64,000 nucleotides of DNA from Janthinobacterium sp. SUN073 (GCF_030397665.1 NZ_JAPUBT010000011.1:124001-188000), one strand, 5' to 3'. Counted from the first letter of the stretch, positions 1 through 9,139 are shown. Translations and numbers: made by a program. The notes: a model not told the origin generated them from the sequence alone.

Positions 1-124
1 ACGAAGCATCGCCGAGCGCGACATCCTCGACGCCTTGCCCGCCCTGCACGCGCTGGGCCTGTTCGACATCCTGCAAGTGCGCGACCTTGCGCTGCGCGAA
101 CTGGTATCCGCGTCCGCCGCTTGA
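1..124 (+). CDS. C-terminal end of an unidentified protein (partial)
   Basis: The frame is open from the window edge and stops with TGA at 122-124, giving about 40 residues. They are rich in Leu, Ala, Arg and Asp (for example the run ILDALPALHALGLFDILQV) and would form amphipathic helices. The third-position GC bias matches the neighbouring real genes. No family can be assigned from so short a tail. The next gene starts 66 bp downstream on the same strand. Confidence 0.5.
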   Translation, partial: RSIAERDILDALPALHALGLFDILQVRDLALRELVSASAA

Positions 125-190
125 CTCGGCTGACTCGTCCCCGGCGCGCATTTCCTCTATGATGCTGCTTTGCCCGCCTTCGCACCCGCC

Positions 191-799
191 ATGCCGTTTA
201 CCATTGCCACCCCCGTCCACAGCGAACTGATCATCAAGAAAAGCCGTTTCATTGGTTGCGTGCAGCCGATGACGGACCGCGCCAGCGCGCAGCAGGTGGT
301 CAATGACTTGAAGGCGCAGCATCCGGGCGCCTGCCATGTGTGCTGGGCCCTGCTGGCGGGCGGGCAGTCGGCGGCCGTCGATGATGGCGAACCTAGCGGC
401 ACGGCCGGGCGGCCCATGCTCGACGTGCTGCGCCACCAGGACCTGGAAGGCGTGCTGGCGACCGTGGTGCGTTACTTTGGCGGGATCAAGCTGGGCGCGG
501 GCGGCCTGGTGCGCGCCTACACGGATAGCGTGGCGCAAGCGCTGCTGCAGGCGGAAAAGACAGCCATCGTGCGCCAGCGTACCCTGCGCTGCACGGTGCC
601 GTATGCGATGGAAGGCATGCTGCGCCGCGAACTCGATGGCGCCGGCGCCACCTTGCTGAACGTGGCGCACGGCGAGCATGTACTGTTCGACTTCAGCCTT
701 GCGGAAGCGGCCGCCACCGCCCTGCTGGCCCATCTGCATGAGGCGGGCAATGGACGGATACAGTGGCTCGACGTGCAGGATGGCGACGGCCAGTCATAG
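191..799 (+). CDS. YigZ/IMPACT family protein
   Basis: A protein of 202 aa, the usual length for bacterial YigZ. The N-terminal UPF0029 (Impact) domain shows the family landmarks: KKSRFIGCV near residue 18, the DDGEPSGTAGRPML segment near residue 60, and VRYFGGIKLGAGGLVRAY near residue 90. A smaller C-terminal domain of about 70 residues follows. The family is related to the eukaryotic Gcn2 inhibitor IMPACT; its bacterial role is unsettled and may be translation-related. I chose the ATG at 191 because the upstream in-frame TTG at 170 would add seven poorly conserved residues. No strong ribosome binding site is visible for either start. Confidence 0.9.
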   Translation: MPFTIATPVHSELIIKKSRFIGCVQPMTDRASAQQVVNDLKAQHPGACHVCWALLAGGQSAAVDDGEPSGTAGRPMLDVLRHQDLEGVLATVVRYFGGIKLGAGGLVRAYTDSVAQALLQAEKTAIVRQRTLRCTVPYAMEGMLRRELDGAGATLLNVAHGEHVLFDFSLAEAAATALLAHLHEAGNGRIQWLDVQDGDGQS

Positions 800-866
800 T
801 CAGCAGGTGCATTGCCGCCGGCCACTATCAGTCACAATCGGGCATTTATGCGTACCCGAGGCGCGC

Positions 867-1460
867 CTAGCGGATTTCTATTTTTTCAACTCTGACATTG
901 TTCAATTTAATGCCAGTCAAGGATTGCATGATTTCGTCAGAAATTAACATTCCGCCAAATTCCGTCCACGAAATTTCACGGATCACGTTGACGCTGGTAT
1001 CGGCATGCCTCTTCCCACGCCCAAAGCCGAATATCACACCACAGGCAGGGCAAGTCGCAATTTTTGCGTCCACTACTATTTCACCATCCATGATTGCCGG
1101 CTGATCACCAAAGAGCAGAACCCATGGCGTTCCGCCAACAAAGGCGAAGTGGCTCTCCATCTTCCTCGAAAGATCACCGAGATAGAGGTCACCGAACCTC
1201 AAGAATTCGTTGATGCTCTCCGGCAGCAATTTCCGCAGTCTGGCGGACATGATGGACGGCGATAAGCGCCCCATTGAAAACATATCTGCTTTTGCAGGAA
1301 TGCGCTGATCCACGACCACGGCGAAATCGCCTTCATTCCCAGGCATATAATTTCCGCAGTCTGTACAGATGCCCGCACCGACATGCCCGCTCGTCCACGC
1401 TTCATTGGCGTCCACCACATCTGTTCCACCATAATACAGATGCCACATGTATCTTTTCAT
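867..1460 (-). CDS. Double-CXXCG motif protein, possible immunity-type protein
   Basis: A protein of 197 aa carrying two zinc-knuckle-like pairs: CTDCG near residue 32 and CPACG near residue 137. This spacing resembles the double-CXXCG paralogous family first described in Myxococcus, members of which are often linked to polymorphic toxin immunity loci. That assignment is a resemblance, not a search result. The gene is visibly lower in GC than its neighbours and lies 25 bp after the unknown gene at 1486-2091, so the two are probably co-transcribed. No toxin gene is present on either side. An orphan immunity gene, or simply a small zinc-binding protein, are both possible. Confidence 0.6.
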   Translation of the reverse strand: MKRYMWHLYYGGTDVVDANEAWTSGHVGAGICTDCGNYMPGNEGDFAVVVDQRIPAKADMFSMGRLSPSIMSARLRKLLPESINEFLRFGDLYLGDLSRKMESHFAFVGGTPWVLLFGDQPAIMDGEIVVDAKIATCPACGVIFGFGRGKRHADTSVNVIREISWTEFGGMLISDEIMQSLTGIKLNNVRVEKIEIR

Positions 1461-1485
1461 GGCCTTGCCTTAAAAACCGCCACCG

Positions 1486-2091
1486 TCATGGATAGCGCTG
1501 CTCCTGATATCCATTCGGAAATACGTGGAAAATATTGTCCATCTGTCCGTCCACATAGCCGAATAGAATCTGATATCCGGTATGGTTTTCCTGGCCATGC
1601 TCTCTCTGCCGGACCATGATGGACTGGAGGCGATCATCCTCATACAGATAATCGTAACTGGCTTCGCCAAATTTCCCGAAATTAATGTCCTGCGTGATGC
1701 GTGCCCCGTCAAGAAAACTGAGCATGACATTCCTCAAGCTTCCGCCGGCATTGAAGTGCACGCTTTTAAGCTCGCCGCGCTCATGAAAATAGAAGCTCCT
1801 GTTGAGGACAGCAGCAGATCCGCCATAGCTTTCCACCAAAATAACCCTGCCCTCCCCATCGAGATGGTACACATGAGTATCTTTAAACTTCGCGGGCAGC
1901 GACTTTAACTCTTTTCCCGGCTTGAAACCGGCCCTTTGGGCTTCGAATGGCCTGACGTTACACAACGGCCCTTTGCCGATCAACGTTCGCTCCACGCGCA
2001 GCTTGACGGCATCCAAATAAGTCGCCATGAAAGAATCGGATTTCGACGCTATCTCGTGGAATTGCTCGCCCAGTTTTTTGATCTCACTCAT
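1486..2091 (-). CDS. Hypothetical protein, accessory-type
   Basis: A protein of 201 aa with no signal peptide or membrane segment. I do not recognise the family. The middle section (residues about 70-180) reads as alternating short strands with many aromatic and Gly-Asp turns, such as VYHLDGEGRVILVESYGG and YDYLYEDDRLQSI, which suggests a beta-rich fold somewhat like RHS/YD-type repeats. A GGGAG ribosome binding site precedes the ATG by about nine bases. Base composition is lower in GC than the flanking genes. It precedes the double-CXXCG gene in the same apparent operon, so the pair may have arrived together. Confidence 0.7.
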   Translation of the reverse strand: MSEIKKLGEQFHEIASKSDSFMATYLDAVKLRVERTLIGKGPLCNVRPFEAQRAGFKPGKELKSLPAKFKDTHVYHLDGEGRVILVESYGGSAAVLNRSFYFHERGELKSVHFNAGGSLRNVMLSFLDGARITQDINFGKFGEASYDYLYEDDRLQSIMVRQREHGQENHTGYQILFGYVDGQMDNIFHVFPNGYQEQRYP

Positions 2092-2124
2092 GCTATATCG
2101 CTCCCGCTACGCCACTTCCAGCAA

Positions 2125-2514
2125 TCAAGCCTTGCGCGGACGCTTGATCTGCAACAAGATGAAATGCGTCCACGCCAGTGCCGGCAACACCAGCAACAGC
2201 AGCATCAGTCCGGCTGGCATGTCCGGCACGAAGCGCACGAAGCAGGCGAGAAAACCGGCGATGGCCAGCCAGAAGCGCCAGTTGAACGCATATGCCTTGC
2301 GCGCCACCGTCGCCAGGGCGATGCGCCAGAATTCCAGCAAGGCCCACAGGCCGCCCGTCAGCAGCAGCGCGGCCAGGGCATTGGCGCCGGGTGCGTCGGC
2401 ATAGGTGCGCACCAGGTTGTACACCAGCACGGGATAGCCGGCCGTGATGGCCAGAGTGGCCGGACCGGCGGCGATGACAGCCTCAAACAGCTGCCCTTTG
2501 GAACGATGATCCAC
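2125..2514 (-). CDS. Small integral membrane protein, unknown function
   Basis: A protein of 129 aa with four predicted hydrophobic helices (residues about 10-34, 44-66, 78-98 and 101-121) and a basic C-terminal tail KRPRKA. It starts with GTG at 2514, supported by an AGGGG ribosome binding site seven bases upstream; no better ATG exists in frame. It follows the SnoaL/NTF2-like gene by ten bases on the same strand. I do not recognise the family. The topology suits a small inner-membrane protein rather than a transporter. Confidence 0.75.
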   Translation of the reverse strand: MDHRSKGQLFEAVIAAGPATLAITAGYPVLVYNLVRTYADAPGANALAALLLTGGLWALLEFWRIALATVARKAYAFNWRFWLAIAGFLACFVRFVPDMPAGLMLLLLVLPALAWTHFILLQIKRPRKA

Positions 2515-2524
2515 TACATCACCC

Positions 2525-2902
2525 CTATGCCACGACGCCCGAATGGGCGGCGATCACTTGCAGCGCGCCGGCAGCATCCTGCGTCCAGACGCGCGTAAAA
2601 CGGAAGTCGCCATGCGTTTCCACATCGTGATAACTGCCCGTCAGCTGCATGCGCACGGAGACCACGGCCACGTTGTCGTTAATACGCACATGGCGCTCGG
2701 AGGCGCGCAAGTCCGTGATGGTCAGCAGGCGCTGCTCGTGCGCCGCCAGGTCCGCATGCTTGCTCAGCAAGTGCCCCAGGTGATTCGTAAACAACAAGTC
2801 ATCGGCCAGCAAATCATTCAGTACAGCCACGTCGGAGGCCATCATGGCCAGGCGCAAGCGCTCTTCCGCATCGAGTACTTGGGCTTCCGTTAAAGCATTC
2901 AT
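2525..2902 (-). CDS. Nuclear transport factor 2-like (DUF4440/SnoaL-type) protein
   Basis: A protein of 125 aa with the cone-shaped NTF2-like pattern. It has an N-terminal helical hairpin with EERLRLAMMASDVAVLNDLLADDLLFTNHLG, then four strands ending in GDFRFTRVWTQDAAGALQVIAAHSG. This pattern is typical of DUF4440 proteins, which include small hydrolases, isomerases and ligand-binding proteins; the substrate cannot be predicted. The ATG at 2902 has an AAGGA site eight bases upstream, so I prefer it to an upstream in-frame start at 2962. The membrane protein gene at 2125-2514 follows ten bases later. Confidence 0.85.
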   Translation of the reverse strand: MNALTEAQVLDAEERLRLAMMASDVAVLNDLLADDLLFTNHLGHLLSKHADLAAHEQRLLTITDLRASERHVRINDNVAVVSVRMQLTGSYHDVETHGDFRFTRVWTQDAAGALQVIAAHSGVVA

Positions 2903-3180
2903 CTTTTTCCTTAAAAAATAGTGCGCCAGATTAGCAAACGAACAAACGTGCAATGCTGGCATGAAATCTTCCTTTTCACAATCATCCGGCAGACCTATTC
3001 CTGCGCTTATGCCTGTGAAGCATATTTATATAGCGTAATATTCGCAGCGGTATGGCGCAAAACGCCACCATAGTACTGTACAGTGCTTGCCCTTCCGCCC
3101 CGGGCTGGGGCAGCTGTCAGTGGTAGTACAGTTTTATGTGCTGCGTGCAGTCTCGAATAAAACCAAGATAAGGCCCCTTC

Positions 3181-4581
3181 ATGGCAATTAACATCATCCT
3201 GAACCTGCTCGTTGCGTTGCTCGTCTTCGCTTTCATGTTCCAGCAGCAACGCAAACACGCGACGTTTACCGTGCGCGTCTTCACGGGCCTGGGCCTGGGC
3301 GTGCTGCTCGGTGCGGCCGTGCAGTGGCTGTACGGCGCCGGCTCGCCCATCATCGCGGGCACCAATGAATACATCGACATCGTCGGCAGCGGCTACGTCA
3401 AGCTGCTGCAAATGATCATCATGCCGCTGATCATGGTCTCCATCATTTCCGCCATCCTGAAACTCAAGGATGCGAGCTCGCTGGGCAAGATCAGCGCGCT
3501 GACCATCGGCACCCTGCTCATTACCACCACGATCGCCGCCGCGCTGGGCATCCTGATGGCCAAGCTGTTCGGCTTGACGGCTGTCGGCCTGACCTCGAGC
3601 GCCGCCGAAGTGGCGCGCGGCGTGCAGCTGCAAGGCTCGCTGGAAACGGCAAAAGCCCTGTCCCTGCCGAAACTGCTGGTCAGCTTCGTGCCGACCAACC
3701 CCTTCCTCGACATGACGGGGGCGCGCAAGACGTCGACCATCGCCGTGGTGGTGTTCTCCATCTTCATCGGCATCTCGGCCACGGGCATCGCGGCGAAAAA
3801 GCCGGAAATCTTCGCTTCCTTCGAGCACTTCATGAAAGTGGCGCACGCCATCGTCATGCGCATGGTCACGCTGGTGCTGCGCCTGACGCCGTACGGCGTG
3901 TTCGCGCTGATGTTTGAAGTAGTGGCCTCGTCGAGCTACACGGACATCTTGAAACTGATCAACTTCGTCGTCGCCTCGTACAGCGCGCTGATCCTGATGT
4001 TCCTCGTGCACCTGGCCATCATCGCCGGCGTGGGCCTGAACCCGCTGCGCTTCGTGAAAAAAGTCTTCCCCGTGCTGGCCTTCGCGTTTACCTCGCGCAC
4101 GAGCGCCGGTTCGATACCGATGAGCGTGCAGACGCAAACACAGCGCCTGGGTACGCCGGAAGGCATCGCCAACTTCGCCGCCTCGTTCGGCTCGACCATC
4201 GGCCAGAACGGCTGCGCCGGCATTTACCCTGCCATGCTGGCCGTGATGATCGCGCCCACGGTCGGCGTCGACCCGTTCACCGTCAGCTTCCTGCTGCCCT
4301 TGCTGGCCATCATCACCATCGGTTCCGTCGGTGTGGCCGGCGTGGGCGGCGGCGCCACGTTTGCCGCGCTGATCGTGCTGTCGGCGATGGACTTGCCCGT
4401 CGCCCTGGCCGGCTTGCTGATCTCCGTCGAACCGCTGATCGACATGGGCCGCACGGCCCTGAACGTGAGCGGCTCGATTACGGCCGGCACCGTCACCAGC
4501 AGGGTCATGGGACAGACCGACCTGGCCGTCTACAACAGCGACGACGCGCCGGACCTGGACGAGGCGGAACACGCCGCTTAA
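3181..4581 (+). CDS. tcyP: L-cystine symporter, TcyP-like
   Basis: A protein of 466 aa of the dicarboxylate/amino acid:cation symporter (DAACS) family. The order of features fits TcyP/YdjN rather than GltP: an N-terminal helix with a charged QQQRKHATF turn, the conserved KLLQMIIMPLIMVSIISAILKL segment near residue 75, a hairpin-type Ser-rich loop (SRTSAGSIPMSVQTQTQ) near residue 305, and the FGSTIGQNGCAG and GVAGVGGGATFAAL motifs of the transport core. TcyP proteins are about 460 aa and take up cystine with sodium or proton coupling. The gene stands alone. The 278 bp before it contain two similar sequences (TAGTACTGT at 3071 and TAGTACAGT at 3123) that might be operator half-sites. Confidence 0.85.
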   Translation: MAINIILNLLVALLVFAFMFQQQRKHATFTVRVFTGLGLGVLLGAAVQWLYGAGSPIIAGTNEYIDIVGSGYVKLLQMIIMPLIMVSIISAILKLKDASSLGKISALTIGTLLITTTIAAALGILMAKLFGLTAVGLTSSAAEVARGVQLQGSLETAKALSLPKLLVSFVPTNPFLDMTGARKTSTIAVVVFSIFIGISATGIAAKKPEIFASFEHFMKVAHAIVMRMVTLVLRLTPYGVFALMFEVVASSSYTDILKLINFVVASYSALILMFLVHLAIIAGVGLNPLRFVKKVFPVLAFAFTSRTSAGSIPMSVQTQTQRLGTPEGIANFAASFGSTIGQNGCAGIYPAMLAVMIAPTVGVDPFTVSFLLPLLAIITIGSVGVAGVGGGATFAALIVLSAMDLPVALAGLLISVEPLIDMGRTALNVSGSITAGTVTSRVMGQTDLAVYNSDDAPDLDEAEHAA

Positions 4582-4592
4582 AACGCATAACC

Positions 4593-4718
4593 AAACCTAC
4601 TGCGCGTCGCGGGTTGCGGTTTCCGATGCTCACTGGCTCGGCGCCCCCGTACCTTTGCACAGTTCCGCTTCTCAAGCCAACGGGGGCGCCGAGCCTCCCT
4701 TCCGCTCGCTACGGTTTT
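4593..4718 (+). repeat. Dispersed intergenic foldback repeat, copy 1 (126 bp)
   Basis: Begins AAACCTACTGCG and ends CGCTACGGTTTT, the terminal signature shared with the copies at 23834 and 24742. It contains an extra perfect 16-bp inverted repeat, 4635-4650 with 4680-4695, not present in the others. The flanks outside the signature (GCATAAC on the left, GTTAGGC on the right) are largely complementary, extending the terminal stem. It lies between the cystine symporter and a phosphatase gene, where it may also stop transcription. Confidence 0.75.
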
Positions 4719-4812
4719 GTTAGGCGTTGCAAGGCTGCCCGCAGCGGCGCGCCGCGCCTTGCCGCTTTCGTCTATATTTATTCACAATAAATACAGAGGA
4801 AGGCGCAAGGCG

Positions 4813-5577
4813 ATGGAACAGAAATGGCCGCAGCAAATCTGGATCGTGCGTCACGGCCAAAGTGCCGGCAACGTGGCGCGCGATGCCGCCGAAGCGGAAA
4901 AACAGTTATTGATCGCCATCGCCGAGCGCGATGTCGACGTCCCCCTGTCCGAGCTTGGCGCGCGCCAGGCGCACGCCCTGGGCGACTGGTTCGCCACCCT
5001 CCCCCCTGAACAACAACCGACCGTCGTGCTGTATTCGCCCTACGTGCGGGCGCAGCAGACGGCGCAAGCCGTGCTGGCGCGCATCGATGCGGACAGCCTC
5101 GCTTCCATGGTGGCCGACGAGCGCCTGCGCGAAAAGGAATTCGGCATCCTCGACCGCCTGACCGTGCACGGCATCGCCAGCAAGTACCCGGAACTCTACG
5201 AACAGCGCCAGCATGTGGGCAAGTTTTATTTCCGCCCACCGGGCGGCGAAAGCTGGTGCGACGTCATCCTGAGACTGCGCAGCGTGCTCGACACCATCAC
5301 CCGCGAATACCGGGGCGAACGCGTGCTGATCGTCGGCCACCAGGTCATCGTCAACTGCTTCCGCTACCTGCTGGAACGCTGCGACGAACACGCCATCCTG
5401 GCCATCGACAAGGCCGCCGACGTGCCCAACTGCGGCATCACTTCGTACGCCTTCAACCCCGCCCTGGGCAGGTACGGCAAGCTGCAGCTGGACCTGTGCA
5501 ACTTCGTCGCGCCGCTGGAAGCGGCCGGCACACAAGTCACGGCCCAGCCCGACATGCCGGCCGCGCCCAAATCCTGA
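4813..5577 (+). CDS. Histidine phosphatase family protein
   Basis: A protein of 254 aa of the phosphoglycerate-mutase-like superfamily. The catalytic RHG motif is at residues 14-16 (IVRHGQSAGN). The second conserved arginine lies in SPYVRAQQTA, the acid region in LREKEFGILD, and the second catalytic histidine in VLIVGHQVIVN near residue 178. The substrate is unknown; members include sugar and nucleotide phosphatases. The ATG at 4813 follows AGAGGAAGG and places RHG at the usual distance from the N-terminus; the longer frame from 4717 runs through repeat DNA. The NAD(P)HX dehydratase gene follows after 16 bp, so the two are probably co-transcribed. Confidence 0.88.
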   Translation: MEQKWPQQIWIVRHGQSAGNVARDAAEAEKQLLIAIAERDVDVPLSELGARQAHALGDWFATLPPEQQPTVVLYSPYVRAQQTAQAVLARIDADSLASMVADERLREKEFGILDRLTVHGIASKYPELYEQRQHVGKFYFRPPGGESWCDVILRLRSVLDTITREYRGERVLIVGHQVIVNCFRYLLERCDEHAILAIDKAADVPNCGITSYAFNPALGRYGKLQLDLCNFVAPLEAAGTQVTAQPDMPAAPKS

Positions 5578-5593
5578 TCTTCGGAGGTCATGC

Positions 5594-6481
5594 ATGGACG
5601 CCACCGCCATTACCCCTTCCCTGCTGCGCTCCTGGCCCCTGCCCATGCCCCAGCCCGATGGCGACAAAGAGGTGCGCGGCCACCTGCTGATCGTCGCCGG
5701 CTCCGAAGAGATGCCGGGCGCCATCCTGCTGGCGGCCACGGCCGCCCTGCGCGCGGGCGCGGGCAAGCTGACCCTGGCGACGGGCGCATCGGTAGCGGCG
5801 CAGGTGGCCATCGCCATGCCCGAGGCGCGGGTCATCGGTCTCGATGAGACTGCGCTGGGCGGCTTCCGGCCCGAGGCGCAACACCAGCTGGCGCCGCTGG
5901 CCGGCAAGGTGGACGCCGTGCTCGTGGGGCCAGGCATGTGCGACACGGCGGCCAGCTGCGAACTGATGCGCCACCTGCTGCCCCTGTTTGCCGGCAGCCG
6001 CTTGATCCTCGACGCACGCACCATGCAAGTCGTGCGCAAGCCCGCGCACTTTCGCTTTGACCAGGCGGTGCTGCTGACGCCGCATGCAGGCGAGCTGGCC
6101 CAGCTGATGGGCCTGTCGAAAGACGCCGTGCTGGGCGACCCACATGCCTGCGCCGTGGACGCGGCGCGGCGCTGGAATGCCATCGTCGCCCTGAAAGGCG
6201 CGCTGACCATCCTCGCCATGCCCGACGGCACCAGCTGGATGCACGGGGCGCACGCTGGCGGCAATATCGGCCTGGCCATTTCGGGTTCCGGCGACACCCT
6301 GGCCGGCATCATCACGGGCCTGGCCGCGCGCGGCGCGCCATTGGAACAGGCCTGCGCCTGGGGCATCGCCCTGCATGCGCTGGCGGGCGAACAGCTGGCC
6401 CTGCGCTTCGGCACCCTCGGCTACCTGGCGCGCGAAATCCCGGCCGAGATTCCCGCACTGCTGCGTAATCTGGCACCCTGA
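5594..6481 (+). CDS. nnrD: ADP-dependent NAD(P)H-hydrate dehydratase (YjeF C-terminal type)
   Basis: A protein of 295 aa with the ribokinase-like fold of the carbohydrate-kinase-type (YjeF_C) domain. Landmarks are GHLLIVAGSEEMPGA near residue 31, AGAGKLTLAT near residue 53, VGPGMC near residue 113, LTPHAGELAQL near residue 160 and the nucleotide-binding GSGDTLAGIITG near residue 230. The enzyme family dehydrates damaged (hydrated) NADH and NADPH back to the usable form using ADP. The epimerase domain (YjeF_N), often fused, is absent, so the epimerase must be elsewhere. A GGAGGT ribosome binding site precedes the ATG. It lies directly after the histidine phosphatase gene. Confidence 0.9.
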   Translation: MDATAITPSLLRSWPLPMPQPDGDKEVRGHLLIVAGSEEMPGAILLAATAALRAGAGKLTLATGASVAAQVAIAMPEARVIGLDETALGGFRPEAQHQLAPLAGKVDAVLVGPGMCDTAASCELMRHLLPLFAGSRLILDARTMQVVRKPAHFRFDQAVLLTPHAGELAQLMGLSKDAVLGDPHACAVDAARRWNAIVALKGALTILAMPDGTSWMHGAHAGGNIGLAISGSGDTLAGIITGLAARGAPLEQACAWGIALHALAGEQLALRFGTLGYLAREIPAEIPALLRNLAP

Positions 6482-6613
6482 GCTGGCGCCCTGAGCCGCG
6501 CGGCATGGAAACAATAGCCATAAGCATATCCATAAAGAATCGTTCGCCTGGGCAACAACCTCCCTTAAGCTCCATCCATTGTTTTCAGATGAACAAGCTT
6601 AAAGGATACCGCC

Positions 6614-9121
6614 GTGCACCTGCGCCACTCATACGTCCCCCTTTCCCTTCCCGCCACGCCGCTGCGCGCCATCGTGCTGGCCTGCGCCATGCTGGGCGTA
6701 CCCTCCGCCTGGGCACAAGAAGCGCAAGCCACCACCGGCAGCGCCAATGAAACGGCCGGCGCCAGCATCGACCAGGTCACCGTCGTCGGCTCGCGCGCGC
6801 GCAACCGCACGGTGTTCGACAGCAGCGTGCCCATCGACCGTTTCGGCGCGCGCGAAGTGAGCAATGCGCTGGCGTCGGGCGACGTGGGCGCGGCCCTGCA
6901 AAACCTGTCGCCGTCGATCAACTTCCCCCGCATCGAGTCGAGCGGCGCGTCGGACTCCGTGCGCGGCATCCAGTTGCGGGGCCTGGCGCCCGACCAGGTA
7001 CTGGTGCTGATCAACGGCAAGCGCCGCCACACGAGCGCCGTGCTGGACACGGAAAGCAGCTTCGCCGGCACCGTACCGGTCGACATCAATGCCATTCCCC
7101 CCAACGCCATCGACCACATCGAAATCCTGCGCGACGGCGCGGGTGCCCAGTACGGCAGCGATGCCGTCGCGGGCGTGATCAACATCGTGTTGAAAAAGGC
7201 GCGCACGGGCGGCGCCGCCTCCGTCAGCTATGGCGCCAACCACACGCATTTCGACCCGACCAATCAAACCTTGACGGATGGCCAGACCGTCATCGTCAAC
7301 GCCGACTATGGCGTGCCGCTGGGCGAAGCGGGGTTCTTCCGCTTCGGTGCGGAAACGCGGCGCCGCTCGCCCACGGAACGGGCCGGCCCCAGCGACGCGG
7401 GCTGGACTTCCTACAACTTCACGCCGGCCGACCAGGCGCTCGATGGCAAGGTGGTGTTCAAGTCGGGCGACTCGCGCCAGCACAACAACTACCTGTTCTA
7501 CAACACCCAGCTCACCCTGGCGAATGGCCTGGACCTGTACTCGTTTGCCACCTTGAACGAGCGCAAGTCCGACGGCAGCGCCTACTTCCGTTATCCGGGC
7601 GACCCGTCGAATGTGCCGGCCCTGTATCCGAACGGCTACCGCCCCGTCACCAACGGCGACAAGCGCGACCTCAGCATCGTGGCCGGCGTGCGCGGCAGCA
7701 CCGGAGAGTGGAACTGGGACGCCAGCGCGCGCCACGGCAGCGACCACTTTGACTACGGCGTGAGCCACTCCGTCAACGCTTCGCTGGGCGCGGCCAGCCC
7801 CACGCGTTTCAACCTCGCCGGCTTCGACTTTCGCCAAAACGCCTTGAACCTGGATGCCACGCGCAGCATCGACATCGGTTTGCCCGCCCCGTTGAGCCTG
7901 GCGGTAGGCGCCGAATGGATGCGCGAAACCTACACCAGCTCGGCCGGCGACCCCGCTTCGTATGCGGCCGGCAATTTTACCGACGCGCCACCGGGCGCGC
8001 AGGCGGGACCGGGCTTGCGCCCATCGGACGCCTACGACGGCAGCCGGCAAATCCGCTCCGTGTATGCGGACGTGGAAAGCGATCTTACGCCGCGCCTGCT
8101 GGTAGGCGCCGCCGCTCGCTATTCCCGCTACAGCGACTTCGGCAGCGCCAGCACGGGCAAGCTGTCCACGCGCTATAAAGTGACGGAGCATTTCCTCGTG
8201 CGCGGTTCGCTATCGAACAGTTTCCGCGCACCAGCCCTCGTGCAAACGGGCTTCCGCTTCGCCACACTGAACTTCAACGCCGATGGCACGGCCCTGCAAA
8301 CATCGGCCCTGCTGCCGGCCAGCGACCCGCTGGCGCGCAGCTTCGGCGCGCAACAGCTGAAACCGGAAAAATCGACCAACGTCTCCCTGGGCCTGGCCTG
8401 GAAACCGGCGGCCGCCACCAGCGTGACGGTGGATGCCTACGTGATCCGCATCCGCGACCGCATCACACGTTCGAGCGATTTGCAAAGCGACGCCGTCACC
8501 GCCTACCTGGGCGCGAATGGCCGCAGCGACATCCAGTCCGTGGCCTACCTGGCCAACCTGCTCGACACGCGCACAAAAGGCCTGGACGTGGTGCTGAATC
8601 ACGACCTGGCCTTCACGTCCGGCAAGCTGAACCTGAACGCGGCACTGAACCTGAACAAGACCAGCCTCGACAAGGTACGCCAGAGTTCCGCTGCATTGAG
8701 CGCCATCGATCCCAGTCTGACCTTGCTGACAGAGACGAGTTTGTTCCGCATCAAACATGCGTCCCCCACCAGCAAATTGATCCTCGGTGCCGACTGGCAG
8801 GCAACCGGCTGGGGCGTGCAGGCGCGCGCCACGCGCTTTGGCGAGCTGAAAGATTTTTCATATGACGGCGATGCGCCCCTGATCGACGGCATCCCCGCAC
8901 AGCGCTTCGGCGCCGTCTGGTCGCTGGACCTGGAAGGCCAGTTGAAACTGAGCAAGCAACTGACGGTGAGCGTGGGTGGCAACAATATCCTCGACCGCTA
9001 TCCGCAGCGCGTGCGCCAGACGAATAACGCCACGTATGGCGGTGCCCAGCCCTACAATTTCATCAACCCCATCGGCGTCAATGGCGCCTACTTTTACGCT
9101 AAATTAAGCTACACGTTCTGA
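6614..9121 (+). CDS. TonB-dependent outer-membrane receptor
   Basis: A protein of 835 aa. It starts with GTG at 6614, preceded by AAAGGA, and carries a signal peptide ending near AWAQ (residue 36). A TonB-box-like DQVTVVGSR follows. The plug domain (about residues 60-190) shows VRGIQLRGLAPDQVLVLINGKRRH and the conserved EILRDGAGAQYGSDAVAGVINIVLKK. The rest is a beta-barrel with many aromatic-rich strands, ending in YAKLSYTF with the terminal Phe needed for barrel assembly. The ligand is not evident: there is no Fur box just upstream and no siderophore gene nearby. The exported SAM-hydrolase-like gene starts 18 bp later, which suggests a functional pair. Confidence 0.9.
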   Translation: MHLRHSYVPLSLPATPLRAIVLACAMLGVPSAWAQEAQATTGSANETAGASIDQVTVVGSRARNRTVFDSSVPIDRFGAREVSNALASGDVGAALQNLSPSINFPRIESSGASDSVRGIQLRGLAPDQVLVLINGKRRHTSAVLDTESSFAGTVPVDINAIPPNAIDHIEILRDGAGAQYGSDAVAGVINIVLKKARTGGAASVSYGANHTHFDPTNQTLTDGQTVIVNADYGVPLGEAGFFRFGAETRRRSPTERAGPSDAGWTSYNFTPADQALDGKVVFKSGDSRQHNNYLFYNTQLTLANGLDLYSFATLNERKSDGSAYFRYPGDPSNVPALYPNGYRPVTNGDKRDLSIVAGVRGSTGEWNWDASARHGSDHFDYGVSHSVNASLGAASPTRFNLAGFDFRQNALNLDATRSIDIGLPAPLSLAVGAEWMRETYTSSAGDPASYAAGNFTDAPPGAQAGPGLRPSDAYDGSRQIRSVYADVESDLTPRLLVGAAARYSRYSDFGSASTGKLSTRYKVTEHFLVRGSLSNSFRAPALVQTGFRFATLNFNADGTALQTSALLPASDPLARSFGAQQLKPEKSTNVSLGLAWKPAAATSVTVDAYVIRIRDRITRSSDLQSDAVTAYLGANGRSDIQSVAYLANLLDTRTKGLDVVLNHDLAFTSGKLNLNAALNLNKTSLDKVRQSSAALSAIDPSLTLLTETSLFRIKHASPTSKLILGADWQATGWGVQARATRFGELKDFSYDGDAPLIDGIPAQRFGAVWSLDLEGQLKLSKQLTVSVGGNNILDRYPQRVRQTNNATYGGAQPYNFINPIGVNGAYFYAKLSYTF

Positions 9122-9139
9122 CACGAACAAGGATAAATC

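Noticed and set aside
3007..4572. A 521-residue minus-strand frame opposite the cystine symporter
   Set aside because: The product is Asp/His/Gln/Arg-rich low-complexity sequence, while the plus strand encodes a clear DAACS transporter.
4593..4718. Reading the foldback repeat as an insertion sequence
   Set aside because: It is about 100 bp, has no coding capacity, and no target-site duplication is visible at any copy.
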